Positions 25,022 through 34,204 of a DNA stretch of 64,000 nt are shown piece by piece (position 1 is the first letter of the stretch; each line of letters opens with the position of its first letter). The stretch is from the NCBI GenBank assembly GCA_949287655.1, contig CASEHD010000002.1, forward strand, positions 44,305 through 108,304, in the 5' to 3' direction. The translations under genes and the position numbers were made by a program. Below the pieces are notes generated by a model. It searched no databases. It was not told where the DNA came from and saw only the letters and a list, made by a program, of their open reading frames with translations. This DNA comes from an uncultured Christensenella sp. (GTDB taxonomy: Bacteria; Bacillota; Clostridia; Christensenellales; UBA3700).

Positions 25022-25930
25022 TCACCCTATGCGCAGTCTGGGATTGAGTATCTCGTCCAGACCGTTGGAGAAAAGTATCGCTCCCGCCTGAAAGATTATT
25101 ATCGTAACAAGCGGCACGAGCAATACTGGTATGACCTTGGGGTTCACGAGTCCCTGCGCCTGTGCGTTGGACAACATCGAGCCCCAGTTGGTCGGGTCGT
25201 ATGCCGCGAGTCCCAGCATCATTATGCCTACGCTGCCCGTGATCGCCGATCTCATCGTCATTATGAAATTGATGAGGATATAAGACGCTATGTTGGGCAT
25301 CAGCTCTTTGACTATGATGTGGGTGCGGCTCATCTTCATTACTTTGCAGATCTGAATGAAATCCCTTTCTCTGAGACTCATCACCTGCGCCCTTACCGCG
25401 CGGCACAGTCCCGCCCAGCTCCATGCGCTGAGCACCAGCGCGAAAGTAAACGGATCTTCAATAGTGAATATTGCAGCAAGCACCAGCATGACGGGAAAAC
25501 TCGGGATAGTCAGCACGATGTTTGTTACGCCCTGTATCACCTTGTCTACCACTCCCCCGGCATAGCCTGAAAGTATCCCGAGGAATACGCCGATGAACAC
25601 AGTGAATACGCCCGTCAGCAAAGCTATCGTGAGCACGCTGCCGCTGCCCGCGACCAGCTGACGGAACACGTCTCTGCCAAGATTGTCCGTGCCGAAAATG
25701 TGCTGCCAGCTGAACGGCGCGTAGCGGTTTTCGTAATCCACAGTCGGATCGTACGGGAAGATCAGCGGTCCGAATATCGCCATCAGGACGAACAACATCA
25801 GTATGCAGAATCCCGTAGCCGCTTTTTTGTTCTGAAAAACCTTTTTGAAGAAATCCGCGACCGAACGTCCCGCTTCGCATGCCGCTCTTTTGAGAGAGGT
25901 AAAAAATTCTTTGACTTTTGCGTTTTCCAT
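25022..25930 (-). CDS. Opp/Dpp-type ABC permease (OppC-like)
   Basis: The 302-residue protein has a cytoplasmic N-terminus of about 40 residues, then FGTDNLGRDVFRQLVAGS, the hallmark of DppC/OppC, and about six transmembrane helices. The EAA loop reads LSAWSWAGLCRAVRAQVMSL. It starts two bases after the upstream permease stop with AAGGAAT as ribosome site. It forms the membrane channel with the OppB-like protein. Confidence 0.92.
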   Translation of the reverse strand: MENAKVKEFFTSLKRAACEAGRSVADFFKKVFQNKKAATGFCILMLFVLMAIFGPLIFPYDPTVDYENRYAPFSWQHIFGTDNLGRDVFRQLVAGSGSVLTIALLTGVFTVFIGVFLGILSGYAGGVVDKVIQGVTNIVLTIPSFPVMLVLAAIFTIEDPFTFALVLSAWSWAGLCRAVRAQVMSLRERDFIQICKVMKMSRTHIIVKELMPNIASYILINFIMTMRSAITGSVGIMMLGLAAYDPTNWGSMLSNAQAQGLVNPKVIPVLLVPLVTIIIFQAGAILFSNGLDEILNPRLRIG

Positions 25931-25932
25931 AG

Positions 25933-27012
25933 TTATTCCTTCCTCACTCTCGGGTCGATAAGCGAATAGATCGAATCCGTTATCAGGTTGACCAGTATAA
26001 CCATCGAACTGGTAAAGAACATTATCCCCTGCACCACGAAATAGTCCTTGAGTCCTATTCTCGCCGACAGTTCGAGCCCTATGCCGGGATAGTTGAATAT
26101 CGATTCCATCAACGGCGAGCCTCCGAACAGTGCGGCAAACGATACCGCGAGCGAAGTCACGAGAGGAAGCATAGCGTTGCGTTTGAGATATTTCCGCGTG
26201 ATGGTCCGCTCGCTCAGTCCCCTGGCTTTAGCAGCCGAGATGTAATCTTCTCCGAGAACGCCTATGCTGCTGCCTCGCATCATCAGCGTCCATGTGCCCG
26301 TCTGAACGAAGACGTACGCCGCGACGGGCAAGAAGGCGTGTCGCAATACGTCGTAAAAGAATTTGAAGTTCCACCCCGGTTCGGAATAAAAGGCGTCGTA
26401 ATTGCCCTGTGAGGGAAATATTTTCCAGGTATAGGCGAATATCAGCACAAGCAACAGTCCCATGAGATAGTCGGGGATCGATCCCGATACCACTATATAG
26501 GACGATATTGCCGTGTCTGCCGCCCCGTTGCGTTTTCTCGCCATAAGCGAACCGAGCCACGTTCCCAGAAGGAAACTTATCAGAAGCGATACCGAAGATA
26601 TGAAAAGCGTCCACGGCAGTCTCTGTTTTATAAGGAGGTTTGCCGTGATGTCTTCGTTGTATAGCGACACGCCCAGCTCCCCTCTGAACAATCCTCCGAC
26701 ATACCTGAAAAATTGCAGGAATATCGACTCTTCGGGATCGTAGTTGAGCAAGGATACCGCCAGCCTGTACGCCTCGTCGTAGGGAATATTGCGGCTAGAC
26801 GCGAGGCTGAGCGCATATTCCCTGACGATGTCTCCCGGTATGAGGCGGATTATGAAAAAGATCACTATCGTGGAGAACGCCAGCGTCAGCACGGCTATCC
26901 CCAGTTTTTTCCAGAAATACCTGTACTTGTACAAAAAACCGACGATCGCCTTCCACACCTTGGTCAGAACGCTTTTTATCCTGTCTTTTGCGGTAATGTT
27001 TTCCTTTTCCAT
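25933..27012 (-). CDS. Opp/Dpp-type ABC permease (OppB-like)
   Basis: The 359-residue protein has six predicted helices, the first at about 36-56 (LGIAVLTLAFSTIVIFFIIR) followed by LIPGDIV, typical of OppB/DppB. Later segments YISAAKARGLSERTITRKY and ESIFNYPGIG are the EAA-loop and C-terminal signatures. It has a longer cytoplasmic N-terminus than usual (about 35 residues, basic). It is encoded 18 bases downstream of the binding-protein gene. Confidence 0.92.
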   Translation of the reverse strand: MEKENITAKDRIKSVLTKVWKAIVGFLYKYRYFWKKLGIAVLTLAFSTIVIFFIIRLIPGDIVREYALSLASSRNIPYDEAYRLAVSLLNYDPEESIFLQFFRYVGGLFRGELGVSLYNEDITANLLIKQRLPWTLFISSVSLLISFLLGTWLGSLMARKRNGAADTAISSYIVVSGSIPDYLMGLLLVLIFAYTWKIFPSQGNYDAFYSEPGWNFKFFYDVLRHAFLPVAAYVFVQTGTWTLMMRGSSIGVLGEDYISAAKARGLSERTITRKYLKRNAMLPLVTSLAVSFAALFGGSPLMESIFNYPGIGLELSARIGLKDYFVVQGIMFFTSSMVILVNLITDSIYSLIDPRVRKE

Positions 27013-27030
27013 AATCTTATCCTCTGCCGA

Positions 27031-28941
27031 TCATGCGTTGGGCTGATATATACCCATCGTTACGATCGCACCGTTGCCGTAGATCAGGTTGGTGCGAGCC
27101 ACCTCGTAGAAATCCTCGGTGCCGACTTCGGGCACTACTTCCACGTTTCTGTTCTGAGTCCAGTATTCCTGCATAGGCACGTTCTTGATCCTTGCGATGT
27201 TGATAAAGCTGCCGGTTACGTTCTGATAGAACTGGATACCCCAGTTGGCGTTCGCCATACCCAGATTGTAGATGTCTATCAGCTCCTTGATCTCGGTGCT
27301 GTCGTAAACGTACATATTGTTCAGATAGGTCGAGAAATTGACCTTTCCGTTTGCGTCGGCGAATTTGCTGCCTCTGCCGTCGAACTCGTAGTTGATCTGT
27401 CCCGCCAGCTGCGCGTTGGAATAGTTGTCGGGGAATCTCGGAACGTGCGCGACGTTCGCCATCATCGAGTTGAAGTGGATATACGAACCCGTCGGATAGG
27501 AGAAGCTCATGTTGAGGTCTGTCCAGTATACGCTCATGTCGTATGTGCTGTTGTCCATCGACGCCGCAGACGCCCAGCTGTTGTGGTCGGTCATCTTGAT
27601 AACGCATTTGATACCGAAACTCTCGAGCGTGGACTGCACGACTATCGCCGCGGCGGACATTCCTGGATGTCCCTTGTCCGTGCCCAAAGTGAGTTCTGCC
27701 TCTTTTCCGTCGGGGAGATACCACTTGCCTCCGCTCTTGCTCCAGCCTGCCTCTTTGAGAAGCTCCTCCGCCTTCGCCTGGTTATAGCTGTACTTGGGAA
27801 GCTCGTTGAACCCCTCTTCGGTCATCCAGGTCTTCGCCTCGGATTCCGCCATGCCCATGAGCGGATAGTACGACGTGATCGCATACGGATTTGCCGCGTT
27901 CTTTATCTGCTCTCTGTCGAAAATATACTGGAAAGCCTCTCTGACCTTGTCGCTCCATACCACTTTCTCCGTGTTGAAAATAAGTCCGATCGAACCCGGG
28001 TCGTACATCTTGAGATGCGCCATGTTCGGGTTGCTGTCGAGGATCGAGTTCAGCGTGTCTATTGGTGCGAGTCCGTCGAGATAATCTATCTGATCGTTCG
28101 CGAGAAGTCCGTAGATCTGGTTCTGATCGCTGCTCGAATATACCTCTATCCTGTCGAAACCTATATTTTCGGCATTCCAATGCAGCTCGTTTTTCTCGAG
28201 AAGGATCTGCGTGGCGGACTCTCTCTTGAGCTTGAACGGTCCCGTGCATACGAACCAGGTCGCGTTGTGCGCCCTGTACGCCGCGAAATTCGCGTTGAGT
28301 TCGCTCAGAAGTTCGCCCGTGCTGAATTTGTTGAACGCGCCCCAGTTGGTCGAATCGTCGGGAATATCCGCGCTCCTCGAGACTATATCGTACGCGGTGT
28401 CGGCGTAAACCCTGAATTCGGTATAGCAGACGCTGCCCTGTCTGTCCTGCGCTATCAGCAGATCCTTGACTTCGTTGGTAGGCACGCGGTTGGGATTCCA
28501 GTTGAATCTTACCGTCTTGTTATCCACCTCTTCGACAGACAAAAGATAGTTGGTCACAGTAGTATGGTTCAGATAATAATAAGCCCAGACGTCCTTCGCG
28601 ACGAAATCGTCGCCGTTCTGCCAGCAGGCTTTTTCCTTGATCTTGACCGTCGTGCTGAGTCCGTCGTCGCTGTGTACGGGCATTCCGTCGGCAAGCATCG
28701 GGATTATCTCGTCGGTAGACCTTATATACTGATAGAGTCCCTCTACCGAAAACGTTGCCAACGGTCCTATGTTTTTACCGCTGTTGAAATGCGATCCCAC
28801 GCCGCTCTTTTCCCAGCTCGATATTACCCTGAACGACTTTTCGGCGTTCAGAGACTGTCCGGTCTCGATACACCCCGTAAAGCAGGCGATGACGACTACG
28901 AGCAATACGAGCGCGGTCGCAATGACGAATGTCTTTCTCAT
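27031..28941 (-). CDS. Extracellular solute-binding lipoprotein, family 5
   Basis: The 636-residue protein has a lipoprotein signal ending IACFTGCIE and the SBP_bac_5 layout. After the signal come LATFSVEGLYQYI and DEIIPMLADGMPVHSDDG, then KACWQNGDDFVAKDVWAYY, and a late region QAKAEELLKEAGW that is diagnostic of the family. It delivers substrate to the Opp-type permeases encoded just downstream. At 636 residues it is longer than typical peptide-binding proteins (about 540), which could reflect a larger oligosaccharide ligand. That point is inference. A strong AAAGGAGG precedes the ATG. Confidence 0.92.
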   Translation of the reverse strand: MRKTFVIATALVLLVVVIACFTGCIETGQSLNAEKSFRVISSWEKSGVGSHFNSGKNIGPLATFSVEGLYQYIRSTDEIIPMLADGMPVHSDDGLSTTVKIKEKACWQNGDDFVAKDVWAYYYLNHTTVTNYLLSVEEVDNKTVRFNWNPNRVPTNEVKDLLIAQDRQGSVCYTEFRVYADTAYDIVSRSADIPDDSTNWGAFNKFSTGELLSELNANFAAYRAHNATWFVCTGPFKLKRESATQILLEKNELHWNAENIGFDRIEVYSSSDQNQIYGLLANDQIDYLDGLAPIDTLNSILDSNPNMAHLKMYDPGSIGLIFNTEKVVWSDKVREAFQYIFDREQIKNAANPYAITSYYPLMGMAESEAKTWMTEEGFNELPKYSYNQAKAEELLKEAGWSKSGGKWYLPDGKEAELTLGTDKGHPGMSAAAIVVQSTLESFGIKCVIKMTDHNSWASAASMDNSTYDMSVYWTDLNMSFSYPTGSYIHFNSMMANVAHVPRFPDNYSNAQLAGQINYEFDGRGSKFADANGKVNFSTYLNNMYVYDSTEIKELIDIYNLGMANANWGIQFYQNVTGSFINIARIKNVPMQEYWTQNRNVEVVPEVGTEDFYEVARTNLIYGNGAIVTMGIYQPNA

Positions 28942-28959
28942 GGTTTTCCTCCTTTGTCT

Positions 28960-30369
28960 TTATTTTGCGTATATTTTTATGTCTTTTGTATCTATCTTTC
29001 CGTCTGCCGAATATATGCCCAGTCTTCCTTGAGTATAGTCGAACATTCTCGCACTCATCGCGACCTTGTCGTCAACGTACACTTCGAGCACGCTCCCTTC
29101 GGCGATCACGGTCACGACGTGCCACTCTCCTTTGTTCAGCGGGCAATAGCGTTCGGATTCCACCATATACTGCGTGTCTCCCGTGGGTCTTTGCGTTCTG
29201 TCCACGCACAGACGGTTGTACATAGGCTCGAATTTTATGTAATAGCCCTGAGTGAAATCGCCGTTCATCCTGAGCGTCAGCCCGAAATCCTTATCCGTAT
29301 CTGCCTTGAATTTCATCTCTATCCTGCAATTTTCGGGCATCGAGTTGAGCAAAACCGCGCTGAAAACACCGTTTTCGCCTATCCCGTACTCACCGCCTTT
29401 GCCCGTCACTTTGCCGAATGCCGCGTTTTCTTCAACGGCGATTGCCGTGCCGTACTGCTTTTTGACGTTGTCGGGACATTTCACCGACAGCGTACCGTCG
29501 GGATTCTGCACTATCTCGTGAACCACTACGGTCCCGCCCCACTGCCAGGGCGCGTAATCCTTTTCGCCGTATCTGATCGGATTCCAACCGAATATATAAC
29601 GTTTGTCCCCGTCGCCTGCCGTCTTCGCGGCGTAAAAACTGCGGTTGTCGAAAGTATCCACCACGGGAGTAGTCCACGGCCCCTCGGGACTTTTCGACAT
29701 GCGGTATCTCGTGCACACCTTATCCGTAAATTCGCTGAAAACGAGGTACCACCAGTCTCCTATTCTGAACAGATCGGGGCACTCGTGGGTAAAATACGCG
29801 TGCGGACTGTAAAATAATTTATCTTCGACCGTCCAGTGCCTGAGATCCTGCGAAGTCGCGCGCAAAGTACAGCCGCGCCTGTCGGGAAGACCGTCTCTCA
29901 GCCTGCCAGCAAGCAGCATCTTGTATTGACCGCTCTTTTCGTCCTTATAGACGAACGGGTCTCTGAAATCGTGCTTTTCGTATTCCTTGGGCGCGAAAAA
30001 TATAAAATCTTTGACTTTTTTCCAATGATAACAATCGTCGCTCTCCGCAAGCATGACGGCTTGTTCGGGAAGTCCCCTCTGACGAAGGTGCGGATTGTGC
30101 CCCGTATAGAATATGTAATACTTGCCGTTGTCCTTGAATACGCTGCCGGTAAAAACGTACAGATCCTGATCCGTCTCGGTTCCGCGACTTATGACCTCCC
30201 CCCTGTCGGTAAAATCGACGAAATTCCGTGTGGTCAGAAGATGCCACGGACAACCTTCTCCGTGATTTTCGACGTCGCGGTAATCTTTCAGATAAAACAG
30301 CCTGTATTCTCCGTCCTCATAAAACGGGATCACGTCTGCGGCAACTGCCTTCGCGGGTCTGTAATACAT
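28960..30369 (-). CDS. Cytoplasmic GH32-like glycoside hydrolase (first operon gene)
   Basis: I choose ATG 30369, preceded by GAGGAGGAAA, over an upstream in-frame ATG at 30387 that has no ribosome site. The 469-residue protein lacks a signal peptide, so it works on imported oligosaccharide. Motifs are AADVIPFYEDGEYRLFYL, CPWHLLTTRNFVDFTDRGE, FYTGHN, HDFRDPFVYKDE (RDP) and THECPDLFRIGDWWYLVF (EC). A C-terminal sandwich begins near residue 320. It closely resembles the lipoprotein at 11,655, so the two may act on the same linkage inside and outside the cell. It is the first gene after the LacI-type operators. Confidence 0.8.
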   Translation of the reverse strand: MYYRPAKAVAADVIPFYEDGEYRLFYLKDYRDVENHGEGCPWHLLTTRNFVDFTDRGEVISRGTETDQDLYVFTGSVFKDNGKYYIFYTGHNPHLRQRGLPEQAVMLAESDDCYHWKKVKDFIFFAPKEYEKHDFRDPFVYKDEKSGQYKMLLAGRLRDGLPDRRGCTLRATSQDLRHWTVEDKLFYSPHAYFTHECPDLFRIGDWWYLVFSEFTDKVCTRYRMSKSPEGPWTTPVVDTFDNRSFYAAKTAGDGDKRYIFGWNPIRYGEKDYAPWQWGGTVVVHEIVQNPDGTLSVKCPDNVKKQYGTAIAVEENAAFGKVTGKGGEYGIGENGVFSAVLLNSMPENCRIEMKFKADTDKDFGLTLRMNGDFTQGYYIKFEPMYNRLCVDRTQRPTGDTQYMVESERYCPLNKGEWHVVTVIAEGSVLEVYVDDKVAMSARMFDYTQGRLGIYSADGKIDTKDIKIYAK

Positions 30370-30393
30370 ATATTTTCCTCCTCTCATATCTTC

Positions 30394-30407
30394 GTGAAAA
30401 CGTTTTC
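30394..30407. promoter_or_regulatory. LacI-family operator O1 (perfect palindrome)
   Basis: TGAAAACGTTTTCA is a perfect 14-base palindrome with a central CG, the standard LacI/GalR form, placed 25 bases upstream of the GH32-like start. A TATAAT lies beside it on the minus strand (30415-30410). Confidence 0.85.
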
Positions 30408-30419
30408 ATATTATAAAAA

Positions 30420-30433
30420 TGAAAAACTTTTCA
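30420..30433. promoter_or_regulatory. LacI-family operator-like site O2
   Basis: TGAAAAACTTTTCA keeps both TGAAAA/TTTTCA half-sites but has AC in the centre. It is 26 bases, centre to centre, from O1. Confidence 0.6.
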
Positions 30434-30511
30434 AGATTTTCTTCTTTTTTTATCGATCAATATATACCTGTCTTATCCACTTCTCTCCCGAAAATTATTT
30501 TCACAAAATGA

Positions 30512-30550
30512 TGTGAAAACGTTTACATTTTCATATTAACATACTATAAT
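30512..30550 (+). promoter_or_regulatory. Promoter of the LacI-family gene with overlapping operator O3
   Basis: TTTACA (30522-30527) and TATAAT (30545-30550) have a 17-base spacer. An operator-like TGAAAACGTTTACA (30514-30527) covers the -35 box, which predicts autorepression. Confidence 0.8.
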
Positions 30551-30601
30551 AGAATTGTCAATACCCCGTTTTGTAAAATTTTAGAAGAGGAGAATCGCCC
30601 T

Positions 30602-31582
30602 ATGGTAACGATAAAAGACGTAGCCAGGAGAGCAAACGTAAGCATCGCAACGGTTTCGAGAGTCATCACTCACAAGAGCTGCGTGAGTCCCGAAGTCAGC
30701 GAAAGAGTACTTGACGCAATATCCGATCTCGGCTACATAACCGACTCGTACGCTTCGGGTCTGCGCAGCAAAACGACCAAGACGGTCGGCATAATCATTT
30801 CAAACGTCAAAAACGTTTTTTACAACAACGTCCTCGGCAATCTCGAAAAATCCCTGAGAAAGATAGGATATTCGCTGTTCACTCTGTACAGCGCGGAAAA
30901 CGCCGAAGAGGAACTCAACAGTTTCAAATCGCTGATCGCATCCAAAGTCTCGAGCATTATTTTCACGCCCGTCACCAACACTAACCACAAGATAATAAAA
31001 CTCGCTCTGAAGCGCGGCATCGACGTGATCCAGCTTTTCAGAAACGTATACGATTATCTCGATACCGTGGCGATCGACGACGAATATGCCTGCTACGACG
31101 CGGCAAACCTGCTGCTCGACCACGGCGCGAAACGTCCGATGCTGATAAACGTCAGATACGAAAGTATGCCCAACGACGTGGTATCGCCCGACAGATTCAA
31201 CGGCTTTTCCAAATCTCTCTCGGAACACGGTCATACGGAGTACAAGGTATTCGACTACGGCGTGATCTCAAAGCCTTTCGAAAAACTGCGCGAAGAGGTA
31301 CTCGCCTACTCTCCCGACGCGCTTATCGTCAGCAACTCGTCTTTCGGGCTTGACGTGCTCAAGATCCTGAAAGAAAAAGGTCAACGCTATCCGCAGGACG
31401 TCAAACTCGTCTTCTTCGACGACATTGACTGGGTCGCATATCTCGAGATCACCGCAGTCAATCAGAATCTCGATCTGCTCAACAAAGCTCTGCTCGAGCG
31501 GCTTTTCACCCGCGGCGACGACTCGACGGTCAGATACATCAAGATACCGCCCGTCCTTTCCGTGCGCGCGTCGTCCGACTGA
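30602..31582 (+). CDS. LacI-family transcriptional regulator of the GH32/sulfatase operon
   Basis: The 326-residue protein begins MVTIKDVARRANVSIATVSR, the LacI helix-turn-helix, followed by the hinge LGYITDSYASGLRSKTT and a periplasmic-binding-like effector domain (TVGIIISNVKNVFYNNVLGN). It is transcribed away from the operon it probably controls, and three operator-like sites lie in the 230-base gap. Its ATG follows AGAGGAG. The effector is unknown but is likely a sugar released by the system. The gene ends before a terminator. Confidence 0.92.
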   Translation: MVTIKDVARRANVSIATVSRVITHKSCVSPEVSERVLDAISDLGYITDSYASGLRSKTTKTVGIIISNVKNVFYNNVLGNLEKSLRKIGYSLFTLYSAENAEEELNSFKSLIASKVSSIIFTPVTNTNHKIIKLALKRGIDVIQLFRNVYDYLDTVAIDDEYACYDAANLLLDHGAKRPMLINVRYESMPNDVVSPDRFNGFSKSLSEHGHTEYKVFDYGVISKPFEKLREEVLAYSPDALIVSNSSFGLDVLKILKEKGQRYPQDVKLVFFDDIDWVAYLEITAVNQNLDLLNKALLERLFTRGDDSTVRYIKIPPVLSVRASSD

Positions 31583-31707
31583 CGTCTGCGATAACTACGA
31601 AAATTGCCGAGCCGTCGGAAAAACGGATAAATCCACAAACGACTGCGGTCAACGAGATAGCTTTTGCGGACAGCCTGCAAAAAATATAAATAAAGTCCGG
31701 ATTTAAT

Positions 31708-31738
31708 GAAAACGGCCTCTAACTTCAGAGGTCGTTTG
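31708..31738 (+). terminator. Terminator of the LacI-family gene
   Basis: AAACG-G-CCTCT pairs with AGAGG-T-CGTTT around AACTTC, then GGTTT; 125 bases after the stop codon. Confidence 0.65.
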
Positions 31739-31926
31739 GTTTATTAAATATACATGAGAATGAAACGAAATATCCGTCAAGCATTTATATAATACTATCT
31801 TTACTTTTATTGTGTTTTATGTTACGAGATATCTGTTCTTTGTATTAGCCATTTTGCTACCTATCGTTAATTCTTTGTAATTTTGTCAGGTTCAACCCGA
31901 CATCGGGTATATTATAGCAGACTCAC

Positions 31927-32924
31927 TCATCCAATTCCATTGATATCCTTTTCCAACTGCGCCATTGCGTTCATGATCTCTTCAAAACCCGGTTTTTCAC
32001 CGAACAGCATATTCTGCATATGCTCGTAATCCGAACGGAGCTTTGCGACATTATATTCGGGCGGCAATAATTTCATCGTGCCGCGTTTTGCTAAGTCGTA
32101 TCTTGCCCACGGGCAGCGGTAAAATTTGTCTTTGAATCTTACAACGCGCTCCAACAGATCGTTATCCTGCAAAGCATTATCCTTTACGGGTGTTTGCATC
32201 ATTTTATACAAATCATAATAGTGCCGCGAATATCTTAACGGAAAGGGGCGGTCTTCGGAGCGAAACGCCTCTCTATGTAAAATCGTGACCTTTTCCCAGA
32301 ATGTGCGTTCCGGTAAAACGGTCAAGACCTCCGTTGACGGTTGCTCAAAAAGCCGTGCATATTGTTCTGCGACATAAGGCGTGATCGTCGCGTATTTGAC
32401 AGGCGTCCAAGCGGCAAGCGCGCCTATTTCAAGGCGGATCTCCTGAAGGATCGATGTATCGAAAAAACTGTTCGGATATACGATTTTTACCGTCTGCGGG
32501 TCATTGCCGTCGATATAGCAATGAACATTCTCGCCAAGTTCGGCAGCCAGATCGGAAACAATCGACGGAAGAAACGTATCGCGCAAAAACACTTCCGCGC
32601 GGGCATTTGCCTCTTTGTTGAACGCATCCTGTTTTGTATTGCTGCGTTGTTCCCACGGTTCGCCCATGCCGTATCCGAGAACGCGCCAATCGAGGATCAA
32701 ATCAATATCTTCCGAAAACCGTTCTATGAGACCGTAAGCCTTCGATAAACTCGTACCTCCCTTGAATGCGAGTCCTTCCACGCACAACGGTGAAAGAGGT
32801 AGTCGAGCATATAGCATACCCAAAAATCCTTTTCGACAATGGCGTCCGTCATGCCTGTTTTGGCGGCTGTATTATAAAAGAGAGCTTTTCTGTCGCACAC
32901 ATCGATCTTGGCGATATTTCTCAT
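31927..32924 (-). pseudogene. abiEii: AbiEii-type nucleotidyltransferase toxin, frameshifted
   Basis: The N-terminal part starts at ATG 32924 (MRNIAKIDVCDRKALFYNTA ... IVEKDFWVCYMLDYLF) and loses its frame near 32,775. The family sequence resumes one frame over as LAFKGGTSLSKAYGLIERFS-EDIDL (the GS...DxD nucleotidyltransferase motif) and runs to 31927. A single missing base at the CAWKD/GLAFKGG junction explains this. AbiEii adds nucleotides to target RNA in type IV toxin-antitoxin systems. Its start overlaps the stop of the AbiEi gene (ATGA). The frameshift would remove toxin activity unless it is a sequencing error or is rescued by slippage. Confidence 0.82.
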
Positions 32925-33535
32925 TTTTCACCTCTGCAAATTTGTTTGATGTATTCGCAGACCCATGAAGTGGCTATCTTCGCCTCGTTCAACATCGTCG
33001 CTTTTTCCTCTGAAGACAATAATTTCCGCAGCTTTTCGATCACCGTTTTATCTACCTTATCTTTTCCCAACGCTTTTAATGCCTGAACGGTCAGCGCGGT
33101 TTTGTAAGAGAATTTCGATATATCTTTATTCGTCGTCCTTTTGAAACGGATGACGGTACTATCATAAGAATATTCTTTATAAGGCCCGTCGCTGACATAA
33201 AGCCAAACGGCAGGTACTTGCGTCGATAAAGCAAGCAAGTTAAGCGCCGTATCGCCGCACGGAACGATTGTCCACCCGAAATTGCGGGCGATCGCATGGG
33301 CTACATTATCGGGTATGGGCGCGATGTACTCTTTCAGAAAATCACTGTATTCCGGTTTATAATAAACACCTCTGATCACCCGTTTGAGAATCCCATCGGC
33401 TTCAAGCCGCGTTAATCCGACGCTTGCTGTTTTTTTATCCGTGATATCTGCAAAATCGGCAGCGACAAAAACGGCGCCGTTTTCGGAAGCTGAGATCCGG
33501 CTTTTAATCTCGCTAAGATAATTTGGTCTGATCAT
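32921..33535 (-). CDS. abiEi: AbiEi-type antitoxin (DUF6088-like)
   Basis: The 204-residue protein has an N-terminal winged-helix region (ISASENGAVFVAADFADITD ... GLTRLEADGILKRVIRGVYY), then a conserved body with VPCGDTALNLLALSTQVP. This is the usual partner of AbiEii toxins. It would bind its own promoter and neutralise the toxin. A GAGGT site precedes the ATG. The gene itself looks intact although its toxin partner is frameshifted. Confidence 0.85.
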   Translation of the reverse strand: MIRPNYLSEIKSRISASENGAVFVAADFADITDKKTASVGLTRLEADGILKRVIRGVYYKPEYSDFLKEYIAPIPDNVAHAIARNFGWTIVPCGDTALNLLALSTQVPAVWLYVSDGPYKEYSYDSTVIRFKRTTNKDISKFSYKTALTVQALKALGKDKVDKTVIEKLRKLLSSEEKATMLNEAKIATSWVCEYIKQICRGEK

Positions 33536-34204
33536 AGCAATACCTCGTTGATAATACTATACTCTTTTTTCAACGAAAATGCAAGAGTTTATACGTTTAT
33601 AAAGCAAATTACAGAAAATAATTTTTAACGATTTTGTCGTCGAAAAACCACTTTGGCAGCGTGACGTGTTCTCGCAGTGGTTAAAGCAAAAGCTAAATCT
33701 AACATCTAAGTCTGAATGCCATCTAAGAGAATGACCGGCAAAGCATATGGCAACTCAACCTGCTAATTGCTTTTCTCCAATGCTCGTTTTACATTGCCAC
33801 TTCTCCACCAAGATAGCAAAACGGCACTTAATCGGTGCCGTTTTTGTTCGTCTTGGGGAGATAAGAGAGAGACAAAAACCCCGTTATTTATAACAGGGAC
33901 GGCGCGGCAGCGCCGATTTTGTCGGGCGCAACAACTCCCGATACCGCGGTTTTCGCCGCCAGGCGAAACATCTCTTATCTTTATCCTTTTTTCTAGCCTT
34001 GTGCGTCTGCTTGTCCGGTGAAGCTTGCCGCGACCCCTGCAAAGGTCCACGCGCCGCATTCAGCTTTACGGGGTGAAAGCTGCGCCGGTTGCCATAGCTA
34101 TGAATATGTCCTGATGCCGAAATTTTTAATTTGTATTTTTAATACTTTTATTGCCGGTCAGTTGTGTTTCTGTTTTTATTTTAGATTTGCGGACATATTA
34201 AATT
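33536..34204. other. Intergenic region of about 670 bases, no gene
   Basis: I find no convincing coding frame. The stretch holds a terminator-like hairpin at 33,818-33,845 (AACGGCAC/GTGCCGTT, T-run on the plus strand) and a G+C-rich segment at about 33,900-34,100 with short self-complementary blocks such as GGCGCGGCAGCGCC. It then shifts abruptly to AT-rich sequence after about 34,110. Confidence 0.6.
33818..33845. terminator. Hairpin terminator
   Basis: AACGGCAC, a TTAATCG loop, GTGCCGTT and then TTT on the plus strand. No plus-strand gene feeds it, so it may be a remnant or may serve the minus strand, where a shorter T-run follows. Confidence 0.6.

Noticed and set aside
26713..29817. Very long plus-strand open frame opposite the importer genes
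   Set aside because: It lies antisense to three well-supported genes in G+C-rich DNA, has no ribosome site and no recognisable protein. It is a by-product of codon bias.
33763..34059. Open frames in the 33.5-34.2 kb gap
   Set aside because: Low-complexity, Arg-rich translations without ribosome sites; read as non-coding.
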